Positions 1 through 8,653 of a DNA stretch of 50,807 bases are shown piece after piece (position 1 is the stretch's first letter; every line of letters starts with the position of its first letter). The translations under genes and the position numbers were made by a program. The notes under the pieces were generated by a model. The model searched no databases. It worked only from the letters and a program-made list of their open reading frames with translations, and had not been told where the DNA came from. The stretch is from Pontiellaceae bacterium B12219. GTDB taxonomy: Bacteria > Verrucomicrobiota > Kiritimatiellia > Kiritimatiellales > Pontiellaceae. The DNA lies in contig JARNMJ010000031.1 of the NCBI GenBank assembly GCA_029432795.1, positions 1-50,807 of the forward strand, given 5' to 3'.

Positions 1-122
1 TGGATTTAAGAATTTCGAAAATTACAGGTTGAGAGTCATCGTCCTGTGTGGTTAAAGAAAACCGCCCTCGCCCCCGTATTTGGTGGAGAGCCAAATATAC
101 GAAAGTTCGTATTAAGGATTAA
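1..122. other. tRNA 3' flank, no gene
   Basis: No coding sequence is visible. The stretch has two short inverted repeats just 3' of the tRNA on the minus strand: GTATTTGG/CCAAATATAC around 76-100 and a palindrome TACGAA-AG-TTCGTA at 98-111. Neither is followed by a clear U-tract on the minus strand, so a terminator role for the tRNA is only possible. Confidence 0.3.
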
Positions 123-207
123 TGGTGCCGGGGGCGGGACTCGAACCCGCATGACCGAAGTCGCGGGATTTTGAATCCCGTGCGTCTACCAATTTCGCCA
201 CCCCGGC
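123..207 (-). tRNA. tRNA-Leu (anticodon CAA)
   Basis: The reverse complement folds as a class II tRNA. The acceptor stem is GCCGGGG/CCCCGGC, followed by discriminator A and an encoded CCA (123-125). The D arm contains GGTAGA, the anticodon stem is CGGGA/TCCCG around the loop TTCAAAA, giving anticodon CAA (reads UUG). A long variable arm built on GAC-TTCG-GTC and a T arm GCGGG-TTCGAGT-CCCGC complete it. The long variable arm and the anticodon identify leucine; the layout matches the E. coli leuX type. The gene is intact and single. Confidence 0.96.
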
Positions 208-225
208 TCGGTGTGGAAAGCGAGG

Positions 226-253
226 AAGATAGCAAAATACCGGAGTTTGGCAA
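226..253 (-). promoter_or_regulatory. candidate sigma70-type promoter of tRNA-Leu
   Basis: On the minus strand TTGCCA (248-253) and TATCTT (226-231) are separated by 16 bp. The -10 element ends about 18 nt before the first base of the tRNA. The match is moderate and judged by eye. Confidence 0.35.
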
Positions 254-292
254 TAGCTTTTGATGAGCTATTCTTCACACGTCTACAAATTC

Positions 293-1375
293 TTAAAGAA
301 GATCGGTATAGGTCCCCTTTTCCCGGAGAGCCACAACCATTTTTTTTATGTCCTGCGCTCGGTCTTTCGGACAGACCAGCGTGACGCCTTCCGCCTGAAC
401 AACAATAAGGTCCGAGACACCGATGACGGCAGTTAAATGGTTTTTGGAGAGGATGATATTCTGTGCTGAATCCAGCAGTTCAACCTGTCCGATGGCCGTA
501 TTTCCGGATGCATCCTGATCAAAATGATTTTCCAGTGCGGGCCAGGCGCCGACGTCGTCCCAATAGAACGTGCCACAGGCCATTACAATATTATCGGCCT
601 TTTCCATCAGGGCATAATCAACCGAAATTTTTCCAAGGTTTGGATACGTGGCATTCATACCTTCGATAATCTGTCCGTCCTTCGCATAACCGGAGAGCAC
701 ACTCATCAGTTCAAACATTTCGGGACAATGGGTCTGAAAGGCCTTTTCCAGGGTCTGGACGGACCAGATAAACATGCCGGAGTTCCAGAAAAATGTTCCG
801 GTTTCCAGATAGCCGGTCGCCGTGACCTCATCGGGCTTTTCGACAAATCGGACGGCTTTTTTAAAATCCACCTTTTCCGAGGTCTGGAAATGATCACCCG
901 ATTCAATATAACCAAATCCGGTAGCCGGATATGTGGGTTTGATACCGATGGTTACCAGAATATCGTTTGTTTCAGCCAGGTCCATTCCGCCTTTGAGCGT
1001 GTTGGAAAAGATATTCAGATCGCGCATAACCTGGTCGGCCGTGAGTACAGCAAAGACTCCATTTGGATCTTTTGCTTTCACGAGTGCTCCGCCGCAGGCC
1101 ACTGCCGCAGCGGTGTCGCGACCGATCGGCTCGCCAACCACATTTTCGGGAGGAAGCAGGGGCGCGGCTTTACGCGTGGCTTCCACCAAATCTGCATTGG
1201 TGACCACAAACACGTTTTCCGGAGGCACAAGACCTTCCAAACGATCCACCGCCTGAGCAATCAGCGGCTTATCCCCCACCAATGCCAATAGTTGTTTTGG
1301 ACATTTTGAGGTACTGAGCGGCCAGAATCGCTCCCCCTTTCCCCCTGCCATGATGACTGCGTAACGACCTGCCAT
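293..1375 (-). CDS. manC: mannose-1-phosphate guanylyltransferase
   Basis: Makes GDP-mannose from mannose-1-phosphate and GTP in the cytoplasm, feeding mannose- or fucose-containing glycans. The 360-residue protein opens with the nucleotidyltransferase signature AGGKGERFWPLS and then PKQLLAL, where the Lys-Gln follows the usual pyrophosphorylase pattern. VEKP near residue 180 and FFWNSGMFIW near 200 are typical of GDP-mannose pyrophosphorylases. The length fits the monofunctional form: there is no C-terminal cupin isomerase domain as in AlgA. It lies 30 bp downstream of trpA and is probably co-transcribed. The window's 15-bp palindrome occurs three times inside it (631, 746, 875). Confidence 0.92.
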   Translation of the reverse strand: MAGRYAVIMAGGKGERFWPLSTSKCPKQLLALVGDKPLIAQAVDRLEGLVPPENVFVVTNADLVEATRKAAPLLPPENVVGEPIGRDTAAAVACGGALVKAKDPNGVFAVLTADQVMRDLNIFSNTLKGGMDLAETNDILVTIGIKPTYPATGFGYIESGDHFQTSEKVDFKKAVRFVEKPDEVTATGYLETGTFFWNSGMFIWSVQTLEKAFQTHCPEMFELMSVLSGYAKDGQIIEGMNATYPNLGKISVDYALMEKADNIVMACGTFYWDDVGAWPALENHFDQDASGNTAIGQVELLDSAQNIILSKNHLTAVIGVSDLIVVQAEGVTLVCPKDRAQDIKKMVVALREKGTYTDLL

Positions 1376-1405
1376 GAGAACCTCTGTAGTATAACCTGTT
1401 GAATT

Positions 1406-2212
1406 CTAAACTGATTTGACTGCGTCCACCATGCTTTTGACAAATGCGGTGGCTTCCGCCCGGCCTTCTGGTGTATGGGCCTGATTATGGAATGCATTCA
1501 CAATGGCACTTCCAACCACCACTGCATCCGAGAGTCTGGCGGCATCGCGCGCCTGTTCGGGCGTACCAATTCCGAAACCAAGGGCCACCGGAAGATTTGT
1601 TTCACTTTTTATACGTTGAACCAACGCTCCGGCTCCTACGGCAATTTCATCCTGCACTCCGGTCACGCCTTCGCGCGACACGCAATAGATAAATCCGTTG
1701 GCCTGCTTCACAATTTTATGAATGCGCTCATTCGGTGTTGTGGGGGTTACCAGCTGAATCGCATTGAGCGCATTCTGCTTCAGGGCATTACGATACGGTC
1801 TGGCTTCTTCCAGCGGCAGATCCAGCAGAAGAAAACCATCGATCCCGGCCTGTGCAGCGATAGCAATCGACTGTTCATAACCACGGGCCAACAACGGGTT
1901 CATGTAGGCGTAAAAGATCATCGGAACTTCAGAACGCTTCCGAATATTCGAAATACATTCCATTACGCCCTCGAAGGTTGAACCGGCCTCCAATGCCCGG
2001 GTGGCAGCTTCCTGATTCACACGTCCGTCGGCCAGAGGATCCGAAAACGGCAATCCCAACTCAATTACATCCACTCCGGCATCTTCCAACCGAAGACAGA
2101 TATCCTCTGTATCTTTCAGGTTGGGATCGCCGGCGGCGAGATAAGCGATGAATCCTTTTTTATTCTGCTTCTTCAATTCAGAAAAACGGTGATCTACTCT
2201 GGTCATTTTCAT
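1406..2212 (-). CDS. trpA: tryptophan synthase alpha subunit
   Basis: Cleaves indole-3-glycerol phosphate to indole and glyceraldehyde-3-phosphate and passes indole to the beta subunit, the last step of tryptophan synthesis. The 268-residue TIM barrel has IELGLPFSDPLADG, which carries the catalytic Glu and Asp, and later SREGVTG and FGIGTPEQA, which bind phosphate. One oddity: the motif continues RVNQ where most homologues have a Pro-x-Ile-Gln sequence. Initiation at the first or third codon (both Met) is possible. No other trp gene is in the window, so it stands apart from a trp operon, paired with manC. Confidence 0.94.
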   Translation of the reverse strand: MKMTRVDHRFSELKKQNKKGFIAYLAAGDPNLKDTEDICLRLEDAGVDVIELGLPFSDPLADGRVNQEAATRALEAGSTFEGVMECISNIRKRSEVPMIFYAYMNPLLARGYEQSIAIAAQAGIDGFLLLDLPLEEARPYRNALKQNALNAIQLVTPTTPNERIHKIVKQANGFIYCVSREGVTGVQDEIAVGAGALVQRIKSETNLPVALGFGIGTPEQARDAARLSDAVVVGSAIVNAFHNQAHTPEGRAEATAFVKSMVDAVKSV

Positions 2213-2313
2213 AGGTATTCCCGGTTAAAAACTAGAGCATGAATACTACGTAAATTTACAACCATTGGAAGCACCACGATCACAAAAAACGACACCCCTT
2301 TTTTAAAATATGA

Positions 2314-2745
2314 TCAAAGCGAGTTGGCAAACCCAAGACGCTCGACGCCGCTTTCAGCACAGGCATCCATTACGTCGATAATACGGTAATGCAAAGTTTC
2401 CTGATGAGGCAGCAAGGTGACATGGAATGCCGATCCCTGACTCGTCGCAATTTGCCGTAATCCAGAGATCTGAGCTGACAACTCTTCAAGCATACGATCT
2501 GCTCCGGAAAACCGCATTCCATCCAATTCCACTGTTCCATCGGGTTTAACCTCAATCAAAGCTTCGATGGGGACTTCGGTCAGTAGTATTTCATCGGGTA
2601 AAGGTATTAGAAAAGAGATGTCCGCCTCCTTCCTGATCAGCGATGCCGTCACCATGAAGTAGATCAGCATTAAAAAAACCACATCAATCAATGAGGCCAT
2701 CTGCATTTTCAGATCCGTACTTTCCATTACACCTGCCAGTTTCAT
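2314..2745 (-). CDS. ExbD/TolR-type transport protein (third ExbD of the cluster)
   Basis: This 143-residue protein has a short cytoplasmic N-terminus, one membrane helix with the key Asp (LIDVVFLMLIYFMV, about residues 20-35) and a periplasmic domain. ExbD proteins use proton flow through ExbB to drive an envelope partner. It is clearly paralogous to the gene at 2871-3305: both share VTASLIRKEADI after the helix, a GMRF segment and RIIDVMDACA near the end. It is the last gene of the cluster but lies behind an intrinsic terminator (2812-2843). A good GGAGG ribosome binding site precedes the ATG, and a perfect copy of the dispersed palindrome lies just upstream. Confidence 0.88.
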   Translation of the reverse strand: MKLAGVMESTDLKMQMASLIDVVFLMLIYFMVTASLIRKEADISFLIPLPDEILLTEVPIEALIEVKPDGTVELDGMRFSGADRMLEELSAQISGLRQIATSQGSAFHVTLLPHQETLHYRIIDVMDACAESGVERLGFANSL

Positions 2746-2755
2746 TATACCCTCC

Positions 2756-2770
2756 TTCCAAGGATTGGAA
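2756..2770. repeat. dispersed palindrome, exact intergenic copy
   Basis: TTCCAAGGATTGGAA is a perfect 6-3-6 inverted repeat. It sits immediately upstream of the ribosome binding site of the ExbD gene that starts at 2745. See the finding on the dispersed family. Confidence 0.8.
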
Positions 2771-2811
2771 CATGGAGGATACGTCTCTCACGAAAAAAAC
2801 CTTTGCAGAAC

Positions 2812-2843
2812 ACAAAAAAAGCCGCCTCGATTTGATCGAGGCG
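2812..2843 (-). terminator. intrinsic terminator between two exbD paralogues
   Basis: On the minus strand the perfect 8-bp stem CGCCTCGA/TCGAGGCG (2823-2843, loop of 5) is followed directly by GGCTTTTTTTG. It follows the stop codon of the ExbD gene at 2871-3305 by about 30 bp and should end most transcripts before the third exbD. Confidence 0.85.
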
Positions 2844-2870
2844 ACTTCCAACAACGTACCCTGTTATACG

Positions 2871-3305
2871 TTACAATGATTTACTGAAGGTCAAGCTGTT
2901 CACTCCGGCAGCGGCACAGGCATCCATCACATCAATAATGCGGCGGTGCAAGGCATCCTGATGCGGCAGTACATTCACAAAGAACGGAGAACTTTGTGAT
3001 GCCGCGATTTCTTTCAGTCCTGCGATCTGCGTTACCAGATCGCTCAACTCACGATCCTCCTCAGCAAAGCGCATGCCTTCTACCTGAACAGTACCATCAA
3101 CCGTAATTTCAATCAGAACCTCAACCGGAATCTCCTGCATGTCCTCAACAGCTACGTTAGCCGGGAGCATAAAGCCGATATCCGCTTCTTTTCTGATCAA
3201 TGAGGCGGTGACCATGAAGTAAATGAGCAGCAGGAATACGACGTCGATCAACGGCGCGATCTGGAGCTCAAGTTTTGCATCTTCGTAATGTTGACTTAAA
3301 TTCAT
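2871..3305 (-). CDS. ExbD/TolR-type transport protein (second ExbD)
   Basis: 144 residues: a short N-terminus, one membrane helix with the conserved Asp (APLIDVVFLLLIYFMV) and a periplasmic domain of about 100 residues. It should pair with the ExbB encoded at 3780-4550. It is 6 bp downstream of the first ExbD and closely related to the third (2314-2745), which suggests a local duplication. The first ExbD is more distant (MSPMIDMVFLLLIFFIV). An ExbB with three ExbDs may make ExbD hetero-oligomers; that is an inference. Confidence 0.9.
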   Translation of the reverse strand: MNLSQHYEDAKLELQIAPLIDVVFLLLIYFMVTASLIRKEADIGFMLPANVAVEDMQEIPVEVLIEITVDGTVQVEGMRFAEEDRELSDLVTQIAGLKEIAASQSSPFFVNVLPHQDALHRRIIDVMDACAAAGVNSLTFSKSL

Positions 3306-3311
3306 GGATTC

Positions 3312-3722
3312 CTACTCCTCAAATACGGAATAGATCAGGTCTTGAGCACCAACCTCAGCACATGCAACCGTAATCTTCTCGTTAACCTTGTATTTCGTTT
3401 CGCCATCAGAGCGAATCAGGACCCGTAATTTTGGATCGGCATTGATTTCCTGCTCAATACGTAGCGTTATCTGCTCAATCGTCTTCGGTTCCGGATCGGA
3501 ACCGATGAAATATTTTTCATCTTTGGTAACGGAAATCATGAGTCGGCCAGTTGTATCTTCCGGCACCTTACCGTAGGCTGCCGTCGGAACGTCAACCTGC
3601 GGTTTTTCATCAATAATCTGCGAAGCCACGATGAAAAAAATCAGCAGGAGGAAGACCATGTCGATCATGGGAGACATGTCGAGTTCTAGATCTTCACCGA
3701 TTTCTTTCTGTGCGAGTTTCAT
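3312..3722 (-). CDS. ExbD/TolR-type transport protein (first ExbD)
   Basis: 136 residues, with one membrane helix carrying the conserved Asp (SPMIDMVFLLLIFFIV) and then a periplasmic domain with IEQEINADPKLRVLIRSD, a typical ExbD segment. It sits 57 bp downstream of the ExbB gene and directly upstream of two further exbD genes, all on the minus strand. The upstream gap holds one exact copy of the dispersed palindrome (3737-3751). It is the most canonical of the three ExbD proteins here. Confidence 0.92.
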   Translation of the reverse strand: MKLAQKEIGEDLELDMSPMIDMVFLLLIFFIVASQIIDEKPQVDVPTAAYGKVPEDTTGRLMISVTKDEKYFIGSDPEPKTIEQITLRIEQEINADPKLRVLIRSDGETKYKVNEKITVACAEVGAQDLIYSVFEE

Positions 3723-3736
3723 AGCAGTTCCCTACT

Positions 3737-3751
3737 TTCCAGGGGTTGGAA
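3737..3751. repeat. dispersed palindrome, intergenic copy
   Basis: TTCCAGGGGTTGGAA lies between the ExbB stop and the first ExbD start. It matches TTCCRRNNNYTGGAA exactly. Confidence 0.75.
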
Positions 3752-3779
3752 AAACAGAATAACTGAAGAAATGAAGAGC

Positions 3780-4550
3780 TTATTCGCCGTCCATTTTCTC
3801 CAGCGTTTCAAGATCCATGAAGCTGACCGGCTCTTTACCCGTCTGCAATGCATCGAACAGAAATCCGATGTTACGTCCGAGCGTGGCCAGCGTTTTCTGG
3901 AAACCTTTCTTGAAGAAGAAGAAAAAGAACATAGACGGAATCGCAATCACCAGACCAGTAGCTGTCGTAATCAGGGCCTCACCAATGTTGGCCGCGAGCA
4001 GTTCCGGTTTACCCATCCCCTGTGAACCCATGGTGTGGAAGGCCTTAATCATACCGGATACCGTACCCAGCAGACCCAACATCGGCGAACTGGCACCGAT
4101 AATGGAAAGGTAGTCGATCGGTTTCATGAGTTTGGACATCTGTTCAACAGAAGCTTCTTCCACAGAGTCTTTCACCTTCTGGAAATCAATATCCGATTCT
4201 CCATCCAGACACCGTTCAAGACCGGCACCGAACGTATGAGAAAACATAGATGGATGTTTGCGGCAGTAAATAAGTGCTGTTTTACATTTTTTGTCCAACA
4301 TCATCTGCAACAGTTCCGGCATCTGCTCTGAATGCAACAGCGTTTTCGGACGCAGCGAAATAAAGTTTTGAATAATAAGCGCCACCATAAAGAAGGAGAA
4401 TGCACCCAACGGGAACATTGCCCATCCCCCCTGTTTAAGGAGCGACCATAAGTCGGTTTTCTGAGCTGCCGCCGCAGTCTCAATATCACCTTGCGCAAAT
4501 GCAGCACCTGCTACTGCGAGCAGCGCCATCATTAAGAGTCCTTTTTTCAT
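3780..4550 (-). CDS. MotA/TolQ/ExbB proton channel protein
   Basis: This 256-residue inner membrane protein is the channel partner of the ExbD proteins downstream. It starts with a cleavable-looking signal peptide (KKGLLMMALLAVAGAAFAQ), as in many periplasm-first ExbB forms. The first membrane helix is around residues 40-65 (GGWAMFPLGAFSFFMVALII). The family signature follows: SIIGASSPMLGLLGTVSGMI and then EALITTATGLVIAIPSMF. It lies 18 bp downstream of the TPR-like gene at 4569. No TonB gene is in this cluster, so the output partner is unknown; the anchored proteins at 10.7-13.9 kb are candidates by inference. Confidence 0.92.
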   Translation of the reverse strand: MKKGLLMMALLAVAGAAFAQGDIETAAAAQKTDLWSLLKQGGWAMFPLGAFSFFMVALIIQNFISLRPKTLLHSEQMPELLQMMLDKKCKTALIYCRKHPSMFSHTFGAGLERCLDGESDIDFQKVKDSVEEASVEQMSKLMKPIDYLSIIGASSPMLGLLGTVSGMIKAFHTMGSQGMGKPELLAANIGEALITTATGLVIAIPSMFFFFFFKKGFQKTLATLGRNIGFLFDALQTGKEPVSFMDLETLEKMDGE

Positions 4551-4568
4551 TTTGTTGCCTCCGTTTCC

Positions 4569-5579
4569 TTATTCAGATTCTGATTCTGTATTTGTGTTAA
4601 CACCCGTTTTCGCAGCCGCGGCTGCTTTTTTCGCAGCTGCTTCCGCTTCTTTTCTAGCCTTTTTCTCTGCGGCACGTCTTTCCTCGGCTATTTTACGAGC
4701 CGCCTCGCGCTCGGCTTTTTCCAAAGCTTCCGCTGCTGCAATTTCGGCGCCACCCAGACTGACCCAGAGTTTTTGTGCATCAATCGCCACTGCAGTACCA
4801 GAATACATATTCTTTACCTGTCTGGCTGTATTCAATGCAGAATTGGTCGTGATAACAGAATTGGTTCCAACCATATCCAGATAGCAATAAGCAGAAAGCA
4901 ATTCACTGGCCGGCAGCCATTCGAGATCGTTTGCATGTTCCTCAATCATGAGGGTAACCGTCTGAATGGCTTTTTTCGGCTCGCCCAAGGCCCGTTCGAT
5001 AGATGCCTGAAGAAACATCCCCGCAGCAACCGACTTTTCCGACACTTCAAGCTTCAGCTTTTCCGCCTCGCCCATCTGCCCCTTCTGAATCGCCACAAGA
5101 GCCAATCCCGCCTTGCCTTTCAATTGCAATTTTTCATCGTTGCACTCCACCATCTTCTTGGCAAATTTTTCAGCATTTTCGAAATCGCCACTGAAGCGGT
5201 AGCAGTTATACATCAGCAAAAACTGACTCCGCATATTATTTTCGATCGACATATATTGAAAATAATCCGGCATCACGGGTTCAAGGATTTCCAATGCACC
5301 GGCGAAATCGCCCGCAATGAATAAATCATTAACAGCGGCCTCGTCATATTTGGGATAAAACTCAAGACTGTTAATTTTTGAAGCAGGAACCGTTATATCT
5401 TTCGGAGATTTAAACGGTTGGAACGTCAGATTATCCCCTTCCAGACTCTGAAGAAATACCCTTGCTTTTTTTCCGTTTGCCGCCTCAAGCGTTGCAGGCG
5501 TTCCTGACTGAACAACCTGATCCTGAGCCGTTACAGCCACAGCAGAAATCGCCATTAGGCTAATTAAGATTCGTTTCAT
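4569..5579 (-). CDS. exported TPR-like protein with Ala/Lys/Glu-rich tail
   Basis: 336 residues with a signal peptide (KRILISLMAISAVAVTAQ). Residues of about 30-75 look like a small SHD1-type beta domain (ANGKKARVFLQSLEGDN, then ITVPASKINSLEF). The middle, about 80-250, is made of helical repeats of TPR type (LFIAGDFAGALEIL, YRFSGDFENAEKF). The last 70 residues are a highly charged Ala/Glu/Arg/Lys coiled coil ending in a short acidic tail. The ATG overlaps the stop of the upstream 1024-residue gene (TAATG), so the two are translationally coupled. The function is unknown. The context suggests a periplasmic scaffold for the ExbBD complex. Confidence 0.85.
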   Translation of the reverse strand: MKRILISLMAISAVAVTAQDQVVQSGTPATLEAANGKKARVFLQSLEGDNLTFQPFKSPKDITVPASKINSLEFYPKYDEAAVNDLFIAGDFAGALEILEPVMPDYFQYMSIENNMRSQFLLMYNCYRFSGDFENAEKFAKKMVECNDEKLQLKGKAGLALVAIQKGQMGEAEKLKLEVSEKSVAAGMFLQASIERALGEPKKAIQTVTLMIEEHANDLEWLPASELLSAYCYLDMVGTNSVITTNSALNTARQVKNMYSGTAVAIDAQKLWVSLGGAEIAAAEALEKAEREAARKIAEERRAAEKKARKEAEAAAKKAAAAAKTGVNTNTESESE

Positions 5580-8500
5580 TATTCGCTCTCCTCCGAGGAA
5601 GATTCTTCTGCTGTTCCTGACGCGGTTTTCGAACCGCCAGTCAGCTCAGCTTCAACAACAATTGAAATATTGGTTGTACTACCGGTTTCAAGGAAGGCTT
5701 CGATCTCCGCAACTTCCGCCGCTCCAAGATACGTACTGGCCACCTCAGCCTGCGGCAGCGTATTCACATAAGGATCGAACAGCATCGCCCGATAAGTATT
5801 ACGCACATCATTTTCACGGCCCATTTTTTTCAGGATTTCTGCACTGGCCAGATAGCCTTCAGCCGCCCAATACCCACCGGCATGTCCTTTATACTGGAAG
5901 TAAGTACGCTGATAGAATGCAAAGGCTTTGGCCAGGTTTCCGGCAGCTTCCTCAACCTGACCGAGCTGATAGGTTGCCTGAGCCACAGGAACACCGCGCC
6001 AGGATGGAACCGTCAGGATACTCATATTCGCTTCACGCGCTTCTTCAATATCACCTTCAGCAAGGAACACCCGGGCTTTCAGCAACTGAGCCCAGGCCAC
6101 ATCGAAATCCGTTCCATAAAGCGCCTGAGCATCATTAATGGTTTGCATCGTGCCTTCATAATCTTCCTCGGCAAACTGTCCGAACCCGCGCAGCTTATAA
6201 GCAGCCCGCATGAAGTCGGAATCCTCGAATTTATTAACAAAGATGCGTAATAATTCCTCTGACCGGGAATAGTCCTCAATTTCAAAGGAGGCGTCGCAAA
6301 TGGTGGCAAGTACCGGAGGCGACGCATTGTCCAGGGTATCGAGCTCCGCCAGCAGCTGTCTGCCAAGTTCAAACTCGGTTCCCTGCAGTTTCGCGAGCGT
6401 AACCCGCAAACGAAGCTGGAGGGTTTCATTTGCAGCAACGGCTTCCGCGGCCATCAGATCTGCAACCAGCTCTTCCCGCTGTTCCGGAGTCAGATAGATG
6501 GAGGAAATTTTAACCAGCTCTGAAATCATCAAATCGACGCCGTCCTGCCGAAGGTCGCCGCCATATTCAACAATGGCATCGACATAGGTTTCGACTGCTT
6601 CATCGTAGCGTTTCTGCTGAATCTTGGTTTTACCAATCCAGTACAGCGCTTTAGCGATATCCGCTTCTCCGCCCCAGCGATCTTTATAACGCTCAACCAC
6701 ACGAATAATATCTTCGTATTTTGCCTCTGCTTCGTATACCTCAGCCATCTGGAACGTCGCATAGGTGGCCTGATTCGGTTTAACAGAGGCTTCAAAAGCC
6801 CGTTCATAATCTGCAATTGCTTCATCCAGCAAACCGTCCGCGCCGTAAATGTCTCCACGCATACTGCAGGCTTCCGGATAGACGGAAGAGTTTGGGAAGC
6901 TTTCGATTACATAGCTGAAACGCTCCTGTGCTTCAGGATATTTTTCCTGACCAAACAGGCAGATCCCGCCTTGGTAATAGCATTCATCGACATACTGATC
7001 CTGCGGGAACTGCTTGATATACCGTTCAAAATTCGGATAGGCCTCGGCATATTTCTGAAGGAACAGCTGCGACATCGAATACCAATAAATACTGTTGGCT
7101 TCCTGATGAGATCCCGGAAATGCATCCAGCACATATTTAAAGGAGCTTTCAGATGCTTCATAGTTCTGCATGACCAGATCAGCCACCCCCTGCATGAAAT
7201 ACAACTCTGCATCATATCGCACAATGAACTCATCATTCGTCCGAACAAAATCATCGATATACGGTTTGAGGGTTTTAATACTGGGCATCATATCGTGCTG
7301 CTGATAGTAGCCTGTGAGCATGTAGGCCAACTGACGGGGAGTCGCGCCTTCTTTGTAGTTACTGATATGATTCAGAGCCAGCGTTTCGGCGGTTTCCAAT
7401 TCATTCAGACTTTGAAGCAGCATATCCACCATTTCGTAAATACAACGCTCTCCAATTTCCGAGATGGGGTCCGCCTGATAAACCGTGCCGAAAAATTTCA
7501 GAGCTTCCCAGTACCGCTCAACGGTTTTATAGAGGTCCGCCATGCGATATTGAATATCCAGCTCATAGGGCGGAAGATTTTTCAGCGCGACAATCAGAGC
7601 TTCGAGTTCTACCAGTTGCTTCGGTTTGTTTACTTCCGCCTCTGCAGTCGCAGCGGCATCCCCACCGAAAAGCAGCATTTCCTCTTCGGTTAGTTCTGCA
7701 CCGGCTTCCGGAGGAAGCCCTACCGCAATGCGCATTTCACGCATTTGGGCTTCCTGATAGGCAATGAGTTCATCCCGAGGCATAATCATGCGGTATAACG
7801 GCAATGCGCTATCGTATTCCCCTTCTTCGTACAGGGCCGCGGCAGCATTCATAAGGGCCAGATTCACCCGGATATCGTAGCGAGCGCTTGTTCGGTATAA
7901 TTGAGGAACCCACTCCATGATCCGATCATAGGCGGGGATATTAATCAGCGCATTAATAACCTGCATAATGGCATAGCCTTTACGCTGGCTGTTCGATGTA
8001 TGCTCAATCACATAGGAGAACGGGCGAATACAGAGATCCCATTCCTCCAGTTTATAATACGACTCCGCCAACGTCATATGCAGCGTCGTCAAATCCTTCT
8101 GCGTATATTCAGGTTCAGGCTCAATCTTCGTTTTCGAATAGTCCTCTTCGTCCGAATCGGTTACCCGCTGCGCAATGAGAACGGGGTTTTCATTATAATA
8201 AATCGCATTCGTAACCGTTGCTGCACAATCTTCGTACGCTTCAATATCGAAATAACAGGTGGCCAGCATTTTCATCGCCTGTCGTTTTTTCAACGCAAGC
8301 GGCTGATCAATATAATCCTGAAGAATCGCAGCGGCTTCATCCATGCGCTCTTGCTGAATCAGTATCGAAGCAAGTTTGAATCGAATGTCCTGAGCAATGG
8401 AGACAACACGCGGGGCTTTCGACTCCGACACCTCCCCCAGATACATATACATTGACTCAATGGCATCATCGTAGCGCTTGGCTTCCATCGCCTGCATGGC

Positions 8501-8653
8501 CGCTTTCAGCATTTCCCCGGCGGTCATGGCATCCTGAGCGAGTGCCAGCGATGCCGACCCCATGAGGGCGACTACAAGTACACATTGACGAAATAACGAA
8601 AAACGTCCGGCTTTTTTAGTTAACATCATTAACGAATCCCAAACTGAATTCAC
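5579..8653 (-). CDS. large exported TPR-repeat protein
   Basis: 1024 residues. After a basic N-terminus comes a signal sequence (LVVALMGSASLALAQ, about residues 26-40). Nearly all the rest is tetratricopeptide-like helical pairs with spacing near 34-37 residues, for example AMEAKRYDDAIESMYMYL, LVMQNYEASESSFKYVL and GLLDEAIADYERAFEAS, as in outer-membrane assembly and gliding scaffolds such as YbgF-like proteins. The C-terminus is a Ser/Glu-rich tail. The first codon at 8653 is GTG; an ATG pair at 8629/8626, close to the signal peptide, may be the real start. It is the first gene of the ExbBD operon and probably acts in the periplasm, binding partners rather than catalysing a reaction. Confidence 0.87.
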   Translation of the reverse strand: MNSVWDSLMMLTKKAGRFSLFRQCVLVVALMGSASLALAQDAMTAGEMLKAAMQAMEAKRYDDAIESMYMYLGEVSESKAPRVVSIAQDIRFKLASILIQQERMDEAAAILQDYIDQPLALKKRQAMKMLATCYFDIEAYEDCAATVTNAIYYNENPVLIAQRVTDSDEEDYSKTKIEPEPEYTQKDLTTLHMTLAESYYKLEEWDLCIRPFSYVIEHTSNSQRKGYAIMQVINALINIPAYDRIMEWVPQLYRTSARYDIRVNLALMNAAAALYEEGEYDSALPLYRMIMPRDELIAYQEAQMREMRIAVGLPPEAGAELTEEEMLLFGGDAAATAEAEVNKPKQLVELEALIVALKNLPPYELDIQYRMADLYKTVERYWEALKFFGTVYQADPISEIGERCIYEMVDMLLQSLNELETAETLALNHISNYKEGATPRQLAYMLTGYYQQHDMMPSIKTLKPYIDDFVRTNDEFIVRYDAELYFMQGVADLVMQNYEASESSFKYVLDAFPGSHQEANSIYWYSMSQLFLQKYAEAYPNFERYIKQFPQDQYVDECYYQGGICLFGQEKYPEAQERFSYVIESFPNSSVYPEACSMRGDIYGADGLLDEAIADYERAFEASVKPNQATYATFQMAEVYEAEAKYEDIIRVVERYKDRWGGEADIAKALYWIGKTKIQQKRYDEAVETYVDAIVEYGGDLRQDGVDLMISELVKISSIYLTPEQREELVADLMAAEAVAANETLQLRLRVTLAKLQGTEFELGRQLLAELDTLDNASPPVLATICDASFEIEDYSRSEELLRIFVNKFEDSDFMRAAYKLRGFGQFAEEDYEGTMQTINDAQALYGTDFDVAWAQLLKARVFLAEGDIEEAREANMSILTVPSWRGVPVAQATYQLGQVEEAAGNLAKAFAFYQRTYFQYKGHAGGYWAAEGYLASAEILKKMGRENDVRNTYRAMLFDPYVNTLPQAEVASTYLGAAEVAEIEAFLETGSTTNISIVVEAELTGGSKTASGTAEESSSEESE

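Noticed and set aside
252-272. Terminator of the manC unit
   Set aside because: AATAGCT/AGCTATT is a hairpin but on the minus strand it runs into GGCAAACTCC without a U-tract, and it overlaps the tRNA promoter candidate.
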